In this document: piece by piece, positions 8,987 through 16,230 of the stretch
Numbering within the stretch: the stretch's first letter is position 1
Layout of the letters: every line of letters starts with the position of its first letter
Assembly: GCA_964463165.1 (NCBI GenBank)
Contig: CAYXBK010000006.1
Span: 1 to 64,000 of the forward strand
Source of the DNA: UBA7236 sp964463165
GTDB taxonomy: Bacteria > Bacteroidota > Bacteroidia > Chitinophagales > BACL12
Direction: 5' to 3'
Length of the DNA: 64,000 bases
Made by a program: the position numbers and the translations under genes
The notes under the pieces: model-generated
Databases searched by the model: none
Told to the model about the DNA's origin: nothing
What the model saw: only the letters and a program-made list of their open reading frames with translations

Positions 8987-10093
8987 TTAGATACCTGCGT
9001 AGCTTTCTGCAATCATAAAGTCCACCAGCTTATTAAAATCCCGGCCATTTCCGTAATAATGAGCTAGCTGTCTGTCGGCACCTGTTCCATTATTCAGTAT
9101 CCACTTAATATTTTCAAGTTCTTCGCGGCTTCCAAGCTCATCTACCACATCATCAACAAAATCCAGAAATTCGAGGCAGAGGTCTTTCGTTTCAAGTTCT
9201 TCCTGTTTACCAAAATCAATCAGCTTGCCACCGATGCCATATCGTGCTGCCCGCCATTTATTTTCCTGGATCAGGGCCTTATCATAATTCCGCCAGCCGA
9301 TATTGCTCTTCATCAATTTGTATAATTTGGCGGTAATGGCCTGCATCAATGCGGCCAGTGCCAGTGTTTCATCTACTCTGAGCGGAATATCACAAATTCG
9401 GAATTCAATTGTGTTGAAATAAGGATGAACTCGCAGATCCCACCAGATCTTCTTGCCGTTATCAATACAATTCGTTTTTACAAGCAAAGCAACAAAATTG
9501 TCGAAATGGCTGGCGTCATTGAAAACATCCGGAATACCCGTGCGGGGAAATTTATCAAACACTTTGGTTCTGAATGATTTAAAGCCGGTGTCTCTACCTT
9601 CCCAGAAGGGAGAATTTGTTGATAATGCAAAAATATGCGGGAGAAAATAACGGAGTGAATTCATCATGAAAACGGCAACATCCCTTGAGGGCATGCCGAC
9701 ATGCACATGCAATCCGAAAATAAGATTGCTGCGGGCAGCCTCCTGCATTTCGTTTATGATTTCCTGATAGCGAGGGTGATTGGTGATCAGCTGATCTTCC
9801 CATGCTGCAAATGGATGTGTGCCTGCAGCTGCGATTTTAAGTTTGTCCTTATCCGCAAGGTCGGCGATAATACGGCGGAGTTTAACCGTCTGTTCCCTGG
9901 CATCCTTTATGTCGCGGCATATCGTTGTGGCAGCTTCAACAACACTCTGGTGCATTTCCGCTTTCACATCGACACCGAGTTTTGAACCGTGTTCGATAAT
10001 ATGATGCTTTCTGTGTGAAAGGTCCCTTGTTTCAGGATCGATTATCTGGAATTCTTCTTCTATGCCGAGGGTGAAATCTTTAAACAATTGCAT
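8987..10093 (-). CDS. YbdK-type carboxylate-amine ligase (glutamate-cysteine ligase family 2)
   Basis: The product has 368 residues, close to E. coli YbdK (about 370), starting at ATG 10093. Family marks are LGIEEEFQIID near the N-terminus (metal-binding glutamates), EMHQSVVEAAT, FGLHVHVG, and IEFRICDIPLRVDE. Enzymes of this family condense a gamma-carboxylate with an amine using ATP; YbdK itself makes gamma-glutamylcysteine weakly, and most relatives have no known substrate. It is the third gene of a tight set: esterase, ATP-grasp ligase (18-bp gap) and this gene, all on the minus strand. With the amidotransferase and second ATP-grasp-like gene on the other side of the sulfatase, it forms the core of a probable peptide- or amide-forming cluster. 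Confidence 0.9.
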   Translation of the reverse strand: MQLFKDFTLGIEEEFQIIDPETRDLSHRKHHIIEHGSKLGVDVKAEMHQSVVEAATTICRDIKDAREQTVKLRRIIADLADKDKLKIAAAGTHPFAAWEDQLITNHPRYQEIINEMQEAARSNLIFGLHVHVGMPSRDVAVFMMNSLRYFLPHIFALSTNSPFWEGRDTGFKSFRTKVFDKFPRTGIPDVFNDASHFDNFVALLVKTNCIDNGKKIWWDLRVHPYFNTIEFRICDIPLRVDETLALAALMQAITAKLYKLMKSNIGWRNYDKALIQENKWRAARYGIGGKLIDFGKQEELETKDLCLEFLDFVDDVVDELGSREELENIKWILNNGTGADRQLAHYYGNGRDFNKLVDFMIAESYAGI

Positions 10094-10111
10094 TGTATGG
10101 TCTTCTCCGTT

Positions 10112-11107
10112 TTATTTTGAAAGTGCGGGATTAAATACTGGAAGTGATTCGGGCCTGTGTGGTATACCATTAACTGAATTGCGGACATATGCGCCCCATG
10201 TCAGATTATCCTGGCCATCCACGTGCTGCATTGCTCTCTCAATCGCCATCAATGCCGCATGCTCTACCACCCATTCAAAATTCACATCTCCCACAGACGA
10301 CTGATCGGCATCCGGGGCGGGATTGCAGAAGTCGATTGCGTAAGGGATTCCGTCTTTCACCGCCCATTCAACCGTATTGAAATCGTATCCAAGAGCCTGA
10401 TTCAGGGCAAGTGTATATTTCCGGACTGTTTCAATTAATTCCGGTGGTGCAACCGGCCCGTTCCAGGTATAGCGGAGATGATGCGGGTTGCGTGGTTCGT
10501 AGTACATGATGTGCACATATTTACCGCCAAGGCAATAGCATCTGAAATAATAATCGAAGGTGACCTCGCTTTGCAGGATCATAACATCTGTTTCGGAAGC
10601 ACCATATTTTTCAAAGAATTCTTCCGGGCTTGCGAGCCTCGAAACGCCTCTCCAGCCTCCGCCATCATGCGGTTTCATATAAGCCGGAAAGCCGATATAA
10701 TTGAAAATACCTTCCCAGTCGAGGGGGTATTTCAAATTGCGGAAAGATGTAGACTTCGTATTTTCAGGCAGATCGTGTGAAGGAAGTAATACGGTATTTG
10801 GAACAGGTATACCGAGTTTTAATGCAAGCGCATTATTGAAAAATTTTTCATCGGCACTCCACCAGAATGGGTTGTTCATTACGGCTGTTCCGCTGATCGC
10901 AGCATTTTTCATAAAACTCCTGTAAAAAGGGGCATCATGAGAGATCCTGTCGAGCAATACAGCAAAATCAGGCCCTACACCCTGAATCACTTTGTCGAGT
11001 ACAACTCTTTCGGCTACAATGCCGGGGATATTCTTGCTGTTGATCCGGTCAATAAATGCATTTGGAAAGGAATCTTCCATGCCATGTACGATACCAATTT
11101 TTTTCAT
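10112..11107 (-). CDS. ATP-grasp ligase (D-Ala-D-Ala-ligase-like fold)
   Basis: The product has 331 residues from ATG 11107. The ATP-grasp domain shows YMKPHDGGGWRGVSRL (lysine plus glycine-rich loop), MILQSEV, a central FRCYCLGGKYV strand, and the metal-ligand region NTVEWAVKDG...AIDFCNPAPD. The N-terminal about 90 residues form a pre-ATP-grasp Rossmann-like part. It is co-transcribed between the esterase gene (10-bp gap) and the ybdK-like gene (18-bp gap). Together with YbdK this suggests two successive ligation steps on a small carboxylate or amino acid. It is not likely to be the cell-wall Ddl enzyme: the D-Ala-D-Ala signature is absent and the context differs. The substrate is unknown. 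Confidence 0.85.
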   Translation of the reverse strand: MKKIGIVHGMEDSFPNAFIDRINSKNIPGIVAERVVLDKVIQGVGPDFAVLLDRISHDAPFYRSFMKNAAISGTAVMNNPFWWSADEKFFNNALALKLGIPVPNTVLLPSHDLPENTKSTSFRNLKYPLDWEGIFNYIGFPAYMKPHDGGGWRGVSRLASPEEFFEKYGASETDVMILQSEVTFDYYFRCYCLGGKYVHIMYYEPRNPHHLRYTWNGPVAPPELIETVRKYTLALNQALGYDFNTVEWAVKDGIPYAIDFCNPAPDADQSSVGDVNFEWVVEHAALMAIERAMQHVDGQDNLTWGAYVRNSVNGIPHRPESLPVFNPALSK

Positions 11108-11117
11108 GTTTGAAATA

Positions 11118-11852
11118 TTAAACGTTAGTCATTTTATCATAATCCAGAATTCCGAGGAACCTCGGTAATTGCTGCCTCCAGCAAGGCCAGTCGTGTTTTT
11201 CACCCGGTGCAACTTCCAGTAAATGGGGCACCTGTTTTTCACCGAGCATATGGGCCATTTTGTAATTCGCATCAAGGCACATATCAAATTCGGCAGAAGC
11301 GAGGAAAATTTGCATTTTCCAAAGATTTTCATCCGTCATGCCGGGGAGAAAATCAGGCGGGTTGTTGAAATACACATTATCGTCGTAATACCCGTCCAGC
11401 TGACCGGTAATATCAAATTTTGCGTGTAGAGAGAACATCGCACCAACAATATCCGGATGACGGAATGCAAAATTGCACGCATGGTAACCACCGAAGCTGC
11501 AACCACCCACACCGATACGCCAGTTTCCCGTATCCTGTTTGATGGAAGGATAAATCTCGTCGATGATCATTTTATCATACAAAATATGATTCAGCACACG
11601 GTCTTTTGGAGAAGCCTCTTTATTATACCAGCTGTGTTTGTCGATACTGTCGGGGCAATACACTTTGATCATTCCGGTTTCAATAAACCAGCCGATCGAT
11701 TCGATCAGTTTAAAATCTCTGTTTTCATTATGCATGCCCATCGAGGTGGGAAATAAAATGACCGGAACGCCGGTGGTTCCAAAGGTCAGCATCTGCATTT
11801 CAATCCCTAATGTGGATGAAAACCACTTAACTTGTTGCTCGTTCAGTTCCAA
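11118..11852 (-). CDS. alpha/beta-hydrolase esterase of the amidoligase cluster
   Basis: The product has 244 residues. The nucleophile elbow is GGCSFGGYHA with the catalytic serine, HDWPCWR near the C-terminus can supply the histidine, and ILFPTSMG lies near the N-terminus. This matches the cytosolic COG4947-type esterase family often next to YbdK and ATP-grasp genes. No signal peptide is seen. The start appears to be TTG at 11852: the next ATG would remove the conserved N-terminal strand region WFSSTLGIEM, and a stop lies four codons upstream. It is the first gene of the minus-strand set and faces a second esterase gene divergently. It may release or trim a product made by the two ligases. 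Confidence 0.8.
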   Translation of the reverse strand: MELNEQQVKWFSSTLGIEMQMLTFGTTGVPVILFPTSMGMHNENRDFKLIESIGWFIETGMIKVYCPDSIDKHSWYNKEASPKDRVLNHILYDKMIIDEIYPSIKQDTGNWRIGVGGCSFGGYHACNFAFRHPDIVGAMFSLHAKFDITGQLDGYYDDNVYFNNPPDFLPGMTDENLWKMQIFLASAEFDMCLDANYKMAHMLGEKQVPHLLEVAPGEKHDWPCWRQQLPRFLGILDYDKMTNV

Positions 11853-12031
11853 ATGAAATCTTTATTTAAACTTAATAATCAGGGCTGCAAAGTTATGTTA
11901 AAAGACGGCAATGGGCAATTCGATAAGGAGAATCGCAGAGACTTCACAATGAATTTAAAATGAATTTCTCAAAAACAGGTTTTTCACATTCTGCATTGGA
12001 AAATATCATCGCATCGCTGACCCGAACAGAT

Positions 12032-12039
12032 TAAATTTG
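12032..12039 (+). promoter_or_regulatory. Bacteroidota -7 box of the second esterase gene
   Basis: TAAATTTG is a perfect TAnnTTTG match, 12 bp before ATG 12052, giving a very short leader. No clear -33 element is seen. The same 12-bp spacing occurs at 23358. Its position inside the TTG-initiated extension argues for ATG 12052 as the true start. Confidence 0.35.
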
Positions 12040-12051
12040 TGGCAGATTGAA

Positions 12052-12864
12052 ATGACGAGAACAGAAACGGCTTATAAACCCGACATACAATTTGCGCATG
12101 TCAGCTCTACCTATCTCAACAGGGAAGTTACACTTACAATTATTCTGCCTCCCGGTTATAAGCAGAAACCTTATCCGGTTTTATGGCTGAACGACGGACA
12201 GGATATCCCATCCGTGCAGCTCACGGATTCTTTAACTGAATTGTACAAACGGGAATTAATCCGCGACCTGATTGTAGTGGGTGTACATGCCAACGAAGAT
12301 CGTCTGAACGAATACGGAACAAGTTCAACGGCAGATTTTAAAAACAGGGGAAATAAAGCCGGATTGTATGCGGAATTTTTTATCAATGAATTGCTGCCGT
12401 TTGTGCAAAAAAAATTCAGCGTTTCCCGCGATAAAAAAAATAATGTGATTGCCGGATGGTCGCTGGGAGGATTAAGTGCAATTGATATTGCATGGAATTA
12501 TTCTGAATTTTTCGGCAAGATCGGCGTATTCAGCGGCAGTTTATGGTGGCGGATGAAAGCATATAACCGCGGTTATAAAGATGATAAACACCGTATCATT
12601 CATCAGCAAATTAAAAACAGCGAAAAAAGGCCCGGATTAAAATTCTGGTTCGAATGCGGAACAAAAGATGAAACATCCGACAGAAATAAAAACGGACTGA
12701 TCGATTCAATTGATGATACGATTGACCTGATTAAAATTCTGAAAGACAAAGGTTACGATAAGCAGGACGATATTGAATTCGTGCTTGTAAAAGGAGGGGA
12801 GCATAATCAGCAAACATGGGCCGAATTGCTGCCTTATTTTTTGACATGGGGATTTGGAAAGTAG
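12052..12864 (+). CDS. esterase of the Fes/esterase D superfamily
   Basis: The product has 270 residues from ATG 12052; a TTG five codons upstream is less likely because a -7 box overlaps it. The alpha/beta-hydrolase fold shows LPPGYKQKPYPVLWLNDGQD near the N-terminus, the nucleophile elbow VIAGWSLGGLSA, the likely acid in FECGTKDETSDRN, and a C-terminal GGEHNQQTWAE histidine. This is the putative esterase family that includes enterochelin esterase and esterase D. No signal peptide is visible, so it is probably cytoplasmic. It is divergent from the minus-strand esterase and ligase genes with a 199-bp spacer between starts, so it may share regulation with them. The substrate is unknown. Confidence 0.8.
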   Translation: MTRTETAYKPDIQFAHVSSTYLNREVTLTIILPPGYKQKPYPVLWLNDGQDIPSVQLTDSLTELYKRELIRDLIVVGVHANEDRLNEYGTSSTADFKNRGNKAGLYAEFFINELLPFVQKKFSVSRDKKNNVIAGWSLGGLSAIDIAWNYSEFFGKIGVFSGSLWWRMKAYNRGYKDDKHRIIHQQIKNSEKRPGLKFWFECGTKDETSDRNKNGLIDSIDDTIDLIKILKDKGYDKQDDIEFVLVKGGEHNQQTWAELLPYFLTWGFGK

Positions 12865-12960
12865 TTCGACAAGCTCACTATAAATTTCGTAGGGAAAGTT
12901 CCGTTTTTTCTAAGGAGCGTATCCCCGCACGTATTGTCACCAAGCTCACCATGACAATGA
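12864..12960. repeat. dispersed spacer repeat resembling TTCGACAAGCTCA / CAAGCTCACCATGACA
   Basis: Directly at the stop codon of the esterase gene lies GTTCGACAAGCTCAC (12864-12878), and 62 bp later CAAGCTCACCATGACA (12941-12956). Both resemble the halves of a spacer motif also seen at 22123-22185, where GTTCGACAAG and CTCAGGGTGACA are separated by a 41-bp palindrome. This looks like an intergenic repeat family rather than a gene. Its function is unknown. Confidence 0.5.
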
Positions 12961-12982
12961 CGGTTATTTCAATAAGTAAATC

Positions 12983-13312
12983 ATGATCAGAAAATGGCAA
13001 CTCATAGAAATCAAAAAACTGCATGTCAATGGAATGACGCTGTTTCCATTTATTCTTATCAGCAATAAAGAATTAAAGAAAGATCCGGTTTTTATGAATC
13101 ATGAGCATATTCACCTTCGGCAACAACTTGAATTGTTGATCGTATTCTTTTATTTATTTTACTTATTGCATTATTTTTTTAACAGAATTAAATATAAAGA
13201 CCACGACAAAGCATACCGCAATATTTGTTTTGAACGTGAATCTTATACCAATGAATCAAATCTGAATTATTTAAAAACCCGCAGATTTTTTAATTGGTTA
13301 AAGTATATTTGA
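12983..13312 (+). CDS. small HExxH-motif protein (putative minimal metallopeptidase)
   Basis: The product has 109 residues from ATG 12983. It contains NHEHIHLRQQ, a HExxH zinc-binding motif, followed by a hydrophobic stretch LLIVFFYLFYLLHYFF that could be a membrane helix, and FERESYTNES, where a glutamate could be the third zinc ligand as in gluzincins. The protein is far shorter than typical M48/M56 peptidases. I do not recognise a named family. It sits 118 bp after the esterase gene. Its last 20 codons and the spacer behind it are duplicated in tandem (13387-13523), which shows that a paralog or a second copy of this region once existed. Confidence 0.6.
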   Translation: MIRKWQLIEIKKLHVNGMTLFPFILISNKELKKDPVFMNHEHIHLRQQLELLIVFFYLFYLLHYFFNRIKYKDHDKAYRNICFERESYTNESNLNYLKTRRFFNWLKYI

Positions 13313-13386
13313 GTTCATCGAATTTCAATTTGCAATTCACAATTCAAAATTCGCAATTAAAATATGTCAACATCAGGAGTTGGTTA
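13250..13386 (+). repeat. 137-bp tandem duplication, copy 1
   Basis: This unit runs from the last about 20 codons of the HExxH gene through the spacer to a 7-codon stub ATGTCAACATCAGGAGTTGG followed by TTAA, which reads MSTSGVG and then a stop. It aligns without gaps to 13387-13523 at an offset of exactly 137 bp. It carries a TATATTTG -7-like box at 13304-13311 overlapping the gene's stop region. Confidence 0.85.
13323..13357. repeat. degenerate heptamer array in spacer
   Basis: Five successive 7-mers TTTCAAT, TTGCAAT, TCACAAT, TCAAAAT and TCGCAAT. The same array recurs in copy 2 of the duplication at 13460-13494. Confidence 0.6.
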
Positions 13387-13523
13387 AACGAAACGAATTT
13401 GAATTGTTTAAAAACAAGAAAATTTTCCAGCTGGATAAATTACCTTTGAGTTCATCGAATTTCAATTCGCATTTCACAATTCAAAATTCGCAATTAAAAT
13501 ATGTCAACATTAGGAGTAGGTTC
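13387..13523 (+). repeat. 137-bp tandem duplication, copy 2, with a pseudogene tail
   Basis: The first part still reads as NETNLNCLKTRKF ... WINYL and a stop, a diverged copy of the HExxH protein's end (NESNLNYLKTRRF ... WLKYI). The spacer then repeats, and the unit ends inside the real gene starting MSTLGVG at 13501. In the last 75 bp only four positions differ from copy 1, while the coding tail differs much more. A TACCTTTG -7 box lies at 13441-13448. Confidence 0.85.
13441..13448 (+). promoter_or_regulatory. -7 box for the gene at 13501
   Basis: TACCTTTG matches TAnnTTTG, 52 bp before the start codon. A second matching box TATATTTG sits one duplication unit upstream at 13304-13311, so the gene may have doubled promoters. 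No clear -33 element is seen for either. Confidence 0.4.
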
Positions 13524-14025
13524 CCGCATTAAACACCGCGATCACGGAGATGGCGTTTTAGTGCATGTACACAAACGCATGTATGAGATCAGTTTTATTG
13601 AAAAAGGTTTGCGCAGTATCCCGAAAGATGCCGATATGGAAATTATCGAAGCGATCGAACAGGAATATTCCGTGAGCTTCAATGAACTGGAAGATTCATT
13701 GATTAAAATTCTCCGCGAATGGAGCGATGTAACCGAAGTAATTCATATCGCCGAAAAATGGGAAGGCGGTAATCTGATTTTACAACCTTTTGATAAATCA
13801 CTTGCTTCAAAAGAAATTCCGATCGAAACATTTTTTCACAAGATCGTTATGCTCCGCGACAGGCTGCGTGTGATGGAGCAAAAAATAAATGCACATCCGA
13901 AATTCACCGATGCAGATAAAATTGAAATGCAGCAATATATCACACGCATTTACGGCAGCCTCACCACTTTTAATGTACTCTTTAAATTAAAAGCAGATTA
14001 TTTTGAAGGGGAGAAGAGCAAGTAA
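13501..14025 (+). CDS. conserved Bacteroidota protein with an N-terminal SH3-like strand module
   Basis: The product has 174 residues from ATG 13501. The N-terminus GVGSRIKHRDHGDGVL ... YEISFIEKGLRSIP resembles the small beta-barrel (Tudor/SH3-like) found at the ends of UvrD-type and CarD-type proteins, which suggests binding to a nucleic acid or nucleoprotein. The rest is helical and charged. I do not know its function. The neighbours are the HExxH gene upstream and a CorC-like gene 44 bp downstream on the same strand. A diverged stub of its first seven codons stands 137 bp upstream in the duplicated unit. Confidence 0.75.
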   Translation: MSTLGVGSRIKHRDHGDGVLVHVHKRMYEISFIEKGLRSIPKDADMEIIEAIEQEYSVSFNELEDSLIKILREWSDVTEVIHIAEKWEGGNLILQPFDKSLASKEIPIETFFHKIVMLRDRLRVMEQKINAHPKFTDADKIEMQQYITRIYGSLTTFNVLFKLKADYFEGEKSK

Positions 14026-14069
14026 TCAAAGGCTTTATCTCCTAAATTGCATTAATTTTACCCGCATCT

Positions 14070-15365
14070 ATGCTGAGCGAACTGCTTGTTATTCTGATTT
14101 TGATTTTCATTAACGGGCTCTTTGCCATGAGTGAAATGGCCATGGTGAGTGTCCGGAAAGCAAGGCTCGAAACTTCCGCAAAACGAGGTGATGTGCGTGC
14201 AAAACAGGCGCTTTTACTCCATAACGACCCGTCCCGCTTTCTCAGCACCACCCAGATCGGGATCACGCTGATCAGTATTCTGACGGGTATTTTCTCAGGC
14301 CAGACAATTAAAAGTAATGTTGAAGCATGGCTCGTACAATTAGGCATGATCGCCGAATATGCCGACACAGTAGCTTTAATTATCGTGGTGATTTGTATCA
14401 CCGCGATCTCACTTATTATCGGTGAACTTGTCCCGAAACGCATCGGTATGATCTTCCCCGAACCGATCGCGAAAATTGTAGCTGCACCCATGATCTTCCT
14501 GTCCACTGTTGTAAAACCATTTGTCTGGTTCCTTACAAAAAGCAGCGATCTGATCATTAAAATCCTTGGCATAAAAAGAGTGAACGACGATCAGGTAACG
14601 GAAGAAGAAATTAAAGCAATTATTCAGGAAGGAACACAAACAGGTGCGATCGAAGAAATTGAACAGGATATTATGGAGCGGGTATTTCACCTCGGCGACA
14701 GAAAGATCGGTTCACTCATGACTCACAGGAATGAAATTATCTGGCTCGATGTAAACGAACCGATCGAAAAAATAATGGTGGATATTGAAAGTGAAATTCA
14801 CAGTATCTATCCGGTTTGCGACGGCGATCTCGAAAAAGTTTTGGGCATTGTGTATATCAAGGATTTATTTCTCGCCTCAGCAAAAAATAATCTCAAAAAT
14901 ATCCGCGATATTATTAAACCGATTCTGCATATTCCGGAAAATAATACGGCTTATTCCGTCCTTGAAAAATTCAAACAATCAAAAATTCATTATACTCTTA
15001 TCATCAATGAATACGGTTCGGTGGAAGGGCTGGTAACCATTAATGATATTCTCGAAGCATTGGTTGGAGAATTTGATGAATTAAATCTCACAGACTATTC
15101 AATTGTTGAACGCGATAACGGTACTTACCTCATCGATGGTGCTTTGCCTTTTTATGATTTCCTGAAATATTTTGAAATGGAAGATGAATTTGCAGGCCTT
15201 GATGAACTGGAATACAATACACTGGCCGGATTTATTCTCGATGAATTACAACAGATCCCGAAAGTGGGAGAGAAACTCGACTGGAAAAATGCACGCTTCG
15301 AAATTATGGACATGGACGGCAGCCGCATTGATAAAATATTATTTGATCCCAAAAAGCCTTCTTAA
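14070..15365 (+). CDS. CNNM/CorC-type membrane protein (hemolysin family)
   Basis: The product has 431 residues from ATG 14070. The N-terminal DUF21/CNNM domain has about four membrane helices (about 1-160), including GLFAMSEMAMVSVRKARLE and IGELVPKRIG. Two CBS domains follow (about 205-325, for example SLMTHRNEIIWLDVNE and GIVYIKDLF). The C-terminal CorC_HlyC domain covers about 345-425. Members of this family have been linked to magnesium or cobalt efflux; the hemolysin name is historical. It acts in the inner membrane with cytoplasmic CBS domains that may bind adenine nucleotides. Length and order are normal. The gene is 44 bp behind the preceding one and 9 bp before the kinase gene. Confidence 0.9.
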   Translation: MLSELLVILILIFINGLFAMSEMAMVSVRKARLETSAKRGDVRAKQALLLHNDPSRFLSTTQIGITLISILTGIFSGQTIKSNVEAWLVQLGMIAEYADTVALIIVVICITAISLIIGELVPKRIGMIFPEPIAKIVAAPMIFLSTVVKPFVWFLTKSSDLIIKILGIKRVNDDQVTEEEIKAIIQEGTQTGAIEEIEQDIMERVFHLGDRKIGSLMTHRNEIIWLDVNEPIEKIMVDIESEIHSIYPVCDGDLEKVLGIVYIKDLFLASAKNNLKNIRDIIKPILHIPENNTAYSVLEKFKQSKIHYTLIINEYGSVEGLVTINDILEALVGEFDELNLTDYSIVERDNGTYLIDGALPFYDFLKYFEMEDEFAGLDELEYNTLAGFILDELQQIPKVGEKLDWKNARFEIMDMDGSRIDKILFDPKKPS

Positions 15366-15374
15366 TTTTTATTG

Positions 15375-16229
15375 ATGATTTTAATTGCAGACAGCGGCTC
15401 AACCAAAACAGATTGGATCCTGCTTAATGAGCAATTGGAAATCAGCCGGCAATTTTCAACGAAAGGATTAAACCCGAATGTCATCACAACCGATGCTGTA
15501 TTTAACCTGCTGATCACAGATCCGGCAATTGAAAAAATAATACCGGATGTTTCGAAATTGTTTTTTTATGGTTCCGGTTGCGGCAGTGAGAAAAATGTGA
15601 AGGCAATGCATGAAACATTGCGGTCGGTTTTTAAAAAAGCAGCCGTTGAAGTAAAAAGCGATTTATATGGAGCGGCATATGCCGTAAGCGGAAATAAAGG
15701 CGGCATCATTTGTATTTTGGGCACCGGCTCCAATTCCTGTTTTTATAACGGCAAAGAATTATCTGGCGGTAATTTCAGCCTTGGTTATTTATTGGGGGAT
15801 GAAGGCAGTGGTTTTTATTTCGGTAAAAGATTATTGCGTGATTATTTCTATGGCATTTTACCGGCAGAATTGAAAGAGAAATTTTCTGCAGCCTATCCCT
15901 TTTCCCGCGACGAATTGATCCGCAAAGTGTATCAGGAGTCTTATCCCAATCAATTCATTGCTTCCTTTGTACCTTTTTTAAAAGAGAATATCAATCATCC
16001 TTACTGCAATTATTTAATTAATTTCGGCTTTGATGAATTCATTAAAATATTCATCACAACCATTCCGAATTATAAATTATGGCCGGTGCATTTTATCGGT
16101 TCCGTTGCAGAAGCTTTCAAAGAACAACTTATTTCTGCATGCAATGTAAATCATCTGGTTGAAGGAAATATCATTGCATCACCGGCATTGTCACTTGCGA
16201 ATTATCATATCATGATGGAGAAAAAATAA
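15375..16229 (+). CDS. N-acetylglucosamine-kinase-like protein (BadF/BadG family)
   Basis: The product has 284 residues from ATG 15375 (a TTG lies one codon earlier). The ASKHA fold shows phosphate 1 motif LIADSGSTKTDWIL at the N-terminus, GKGG-type ILGTGSNSCFYNG in the middle, and GYLLGDEGSGFYFG, all typical of BadF/BadG/BcrA and eukaryotic-type GlcNAc kinases. It probably phosphorylates an amino sugar in the cytoplasm, for example recycled cell-wall or chitin N-acetylglucosamine. It is followed after 1 bp by the pgi gene, so a link to hexose phosphate metabolism is natural. The exact sugar is not determined by the sequence. Confidence 0.85.
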   Translation: MILIADSGSTKTDWILLNEQLEISRQFSTKGLNPNVITTDAVFNLLITDPAIEKIIPDVSKLFFYGSGCGSEKNVKAMHETLRSVFKKAAVEVKSDLYGAAYAVSGNKGGIICILGTGSNSCFYNGKELSGGNFSLGYLLGDEGSGFYFGKRLLRDYFYGILPAELKEKFSAAYPFSRDELIRKVYQESYPNQFIASFVPFLKENINHPYCNYLINFGFDEFIKIFITTIPNYKLWPVHFIGSVAEAFKEQLISACNVNHLVEGNIIASPALSLANYHIMMEKK

Positions 16230-16230
16230 T

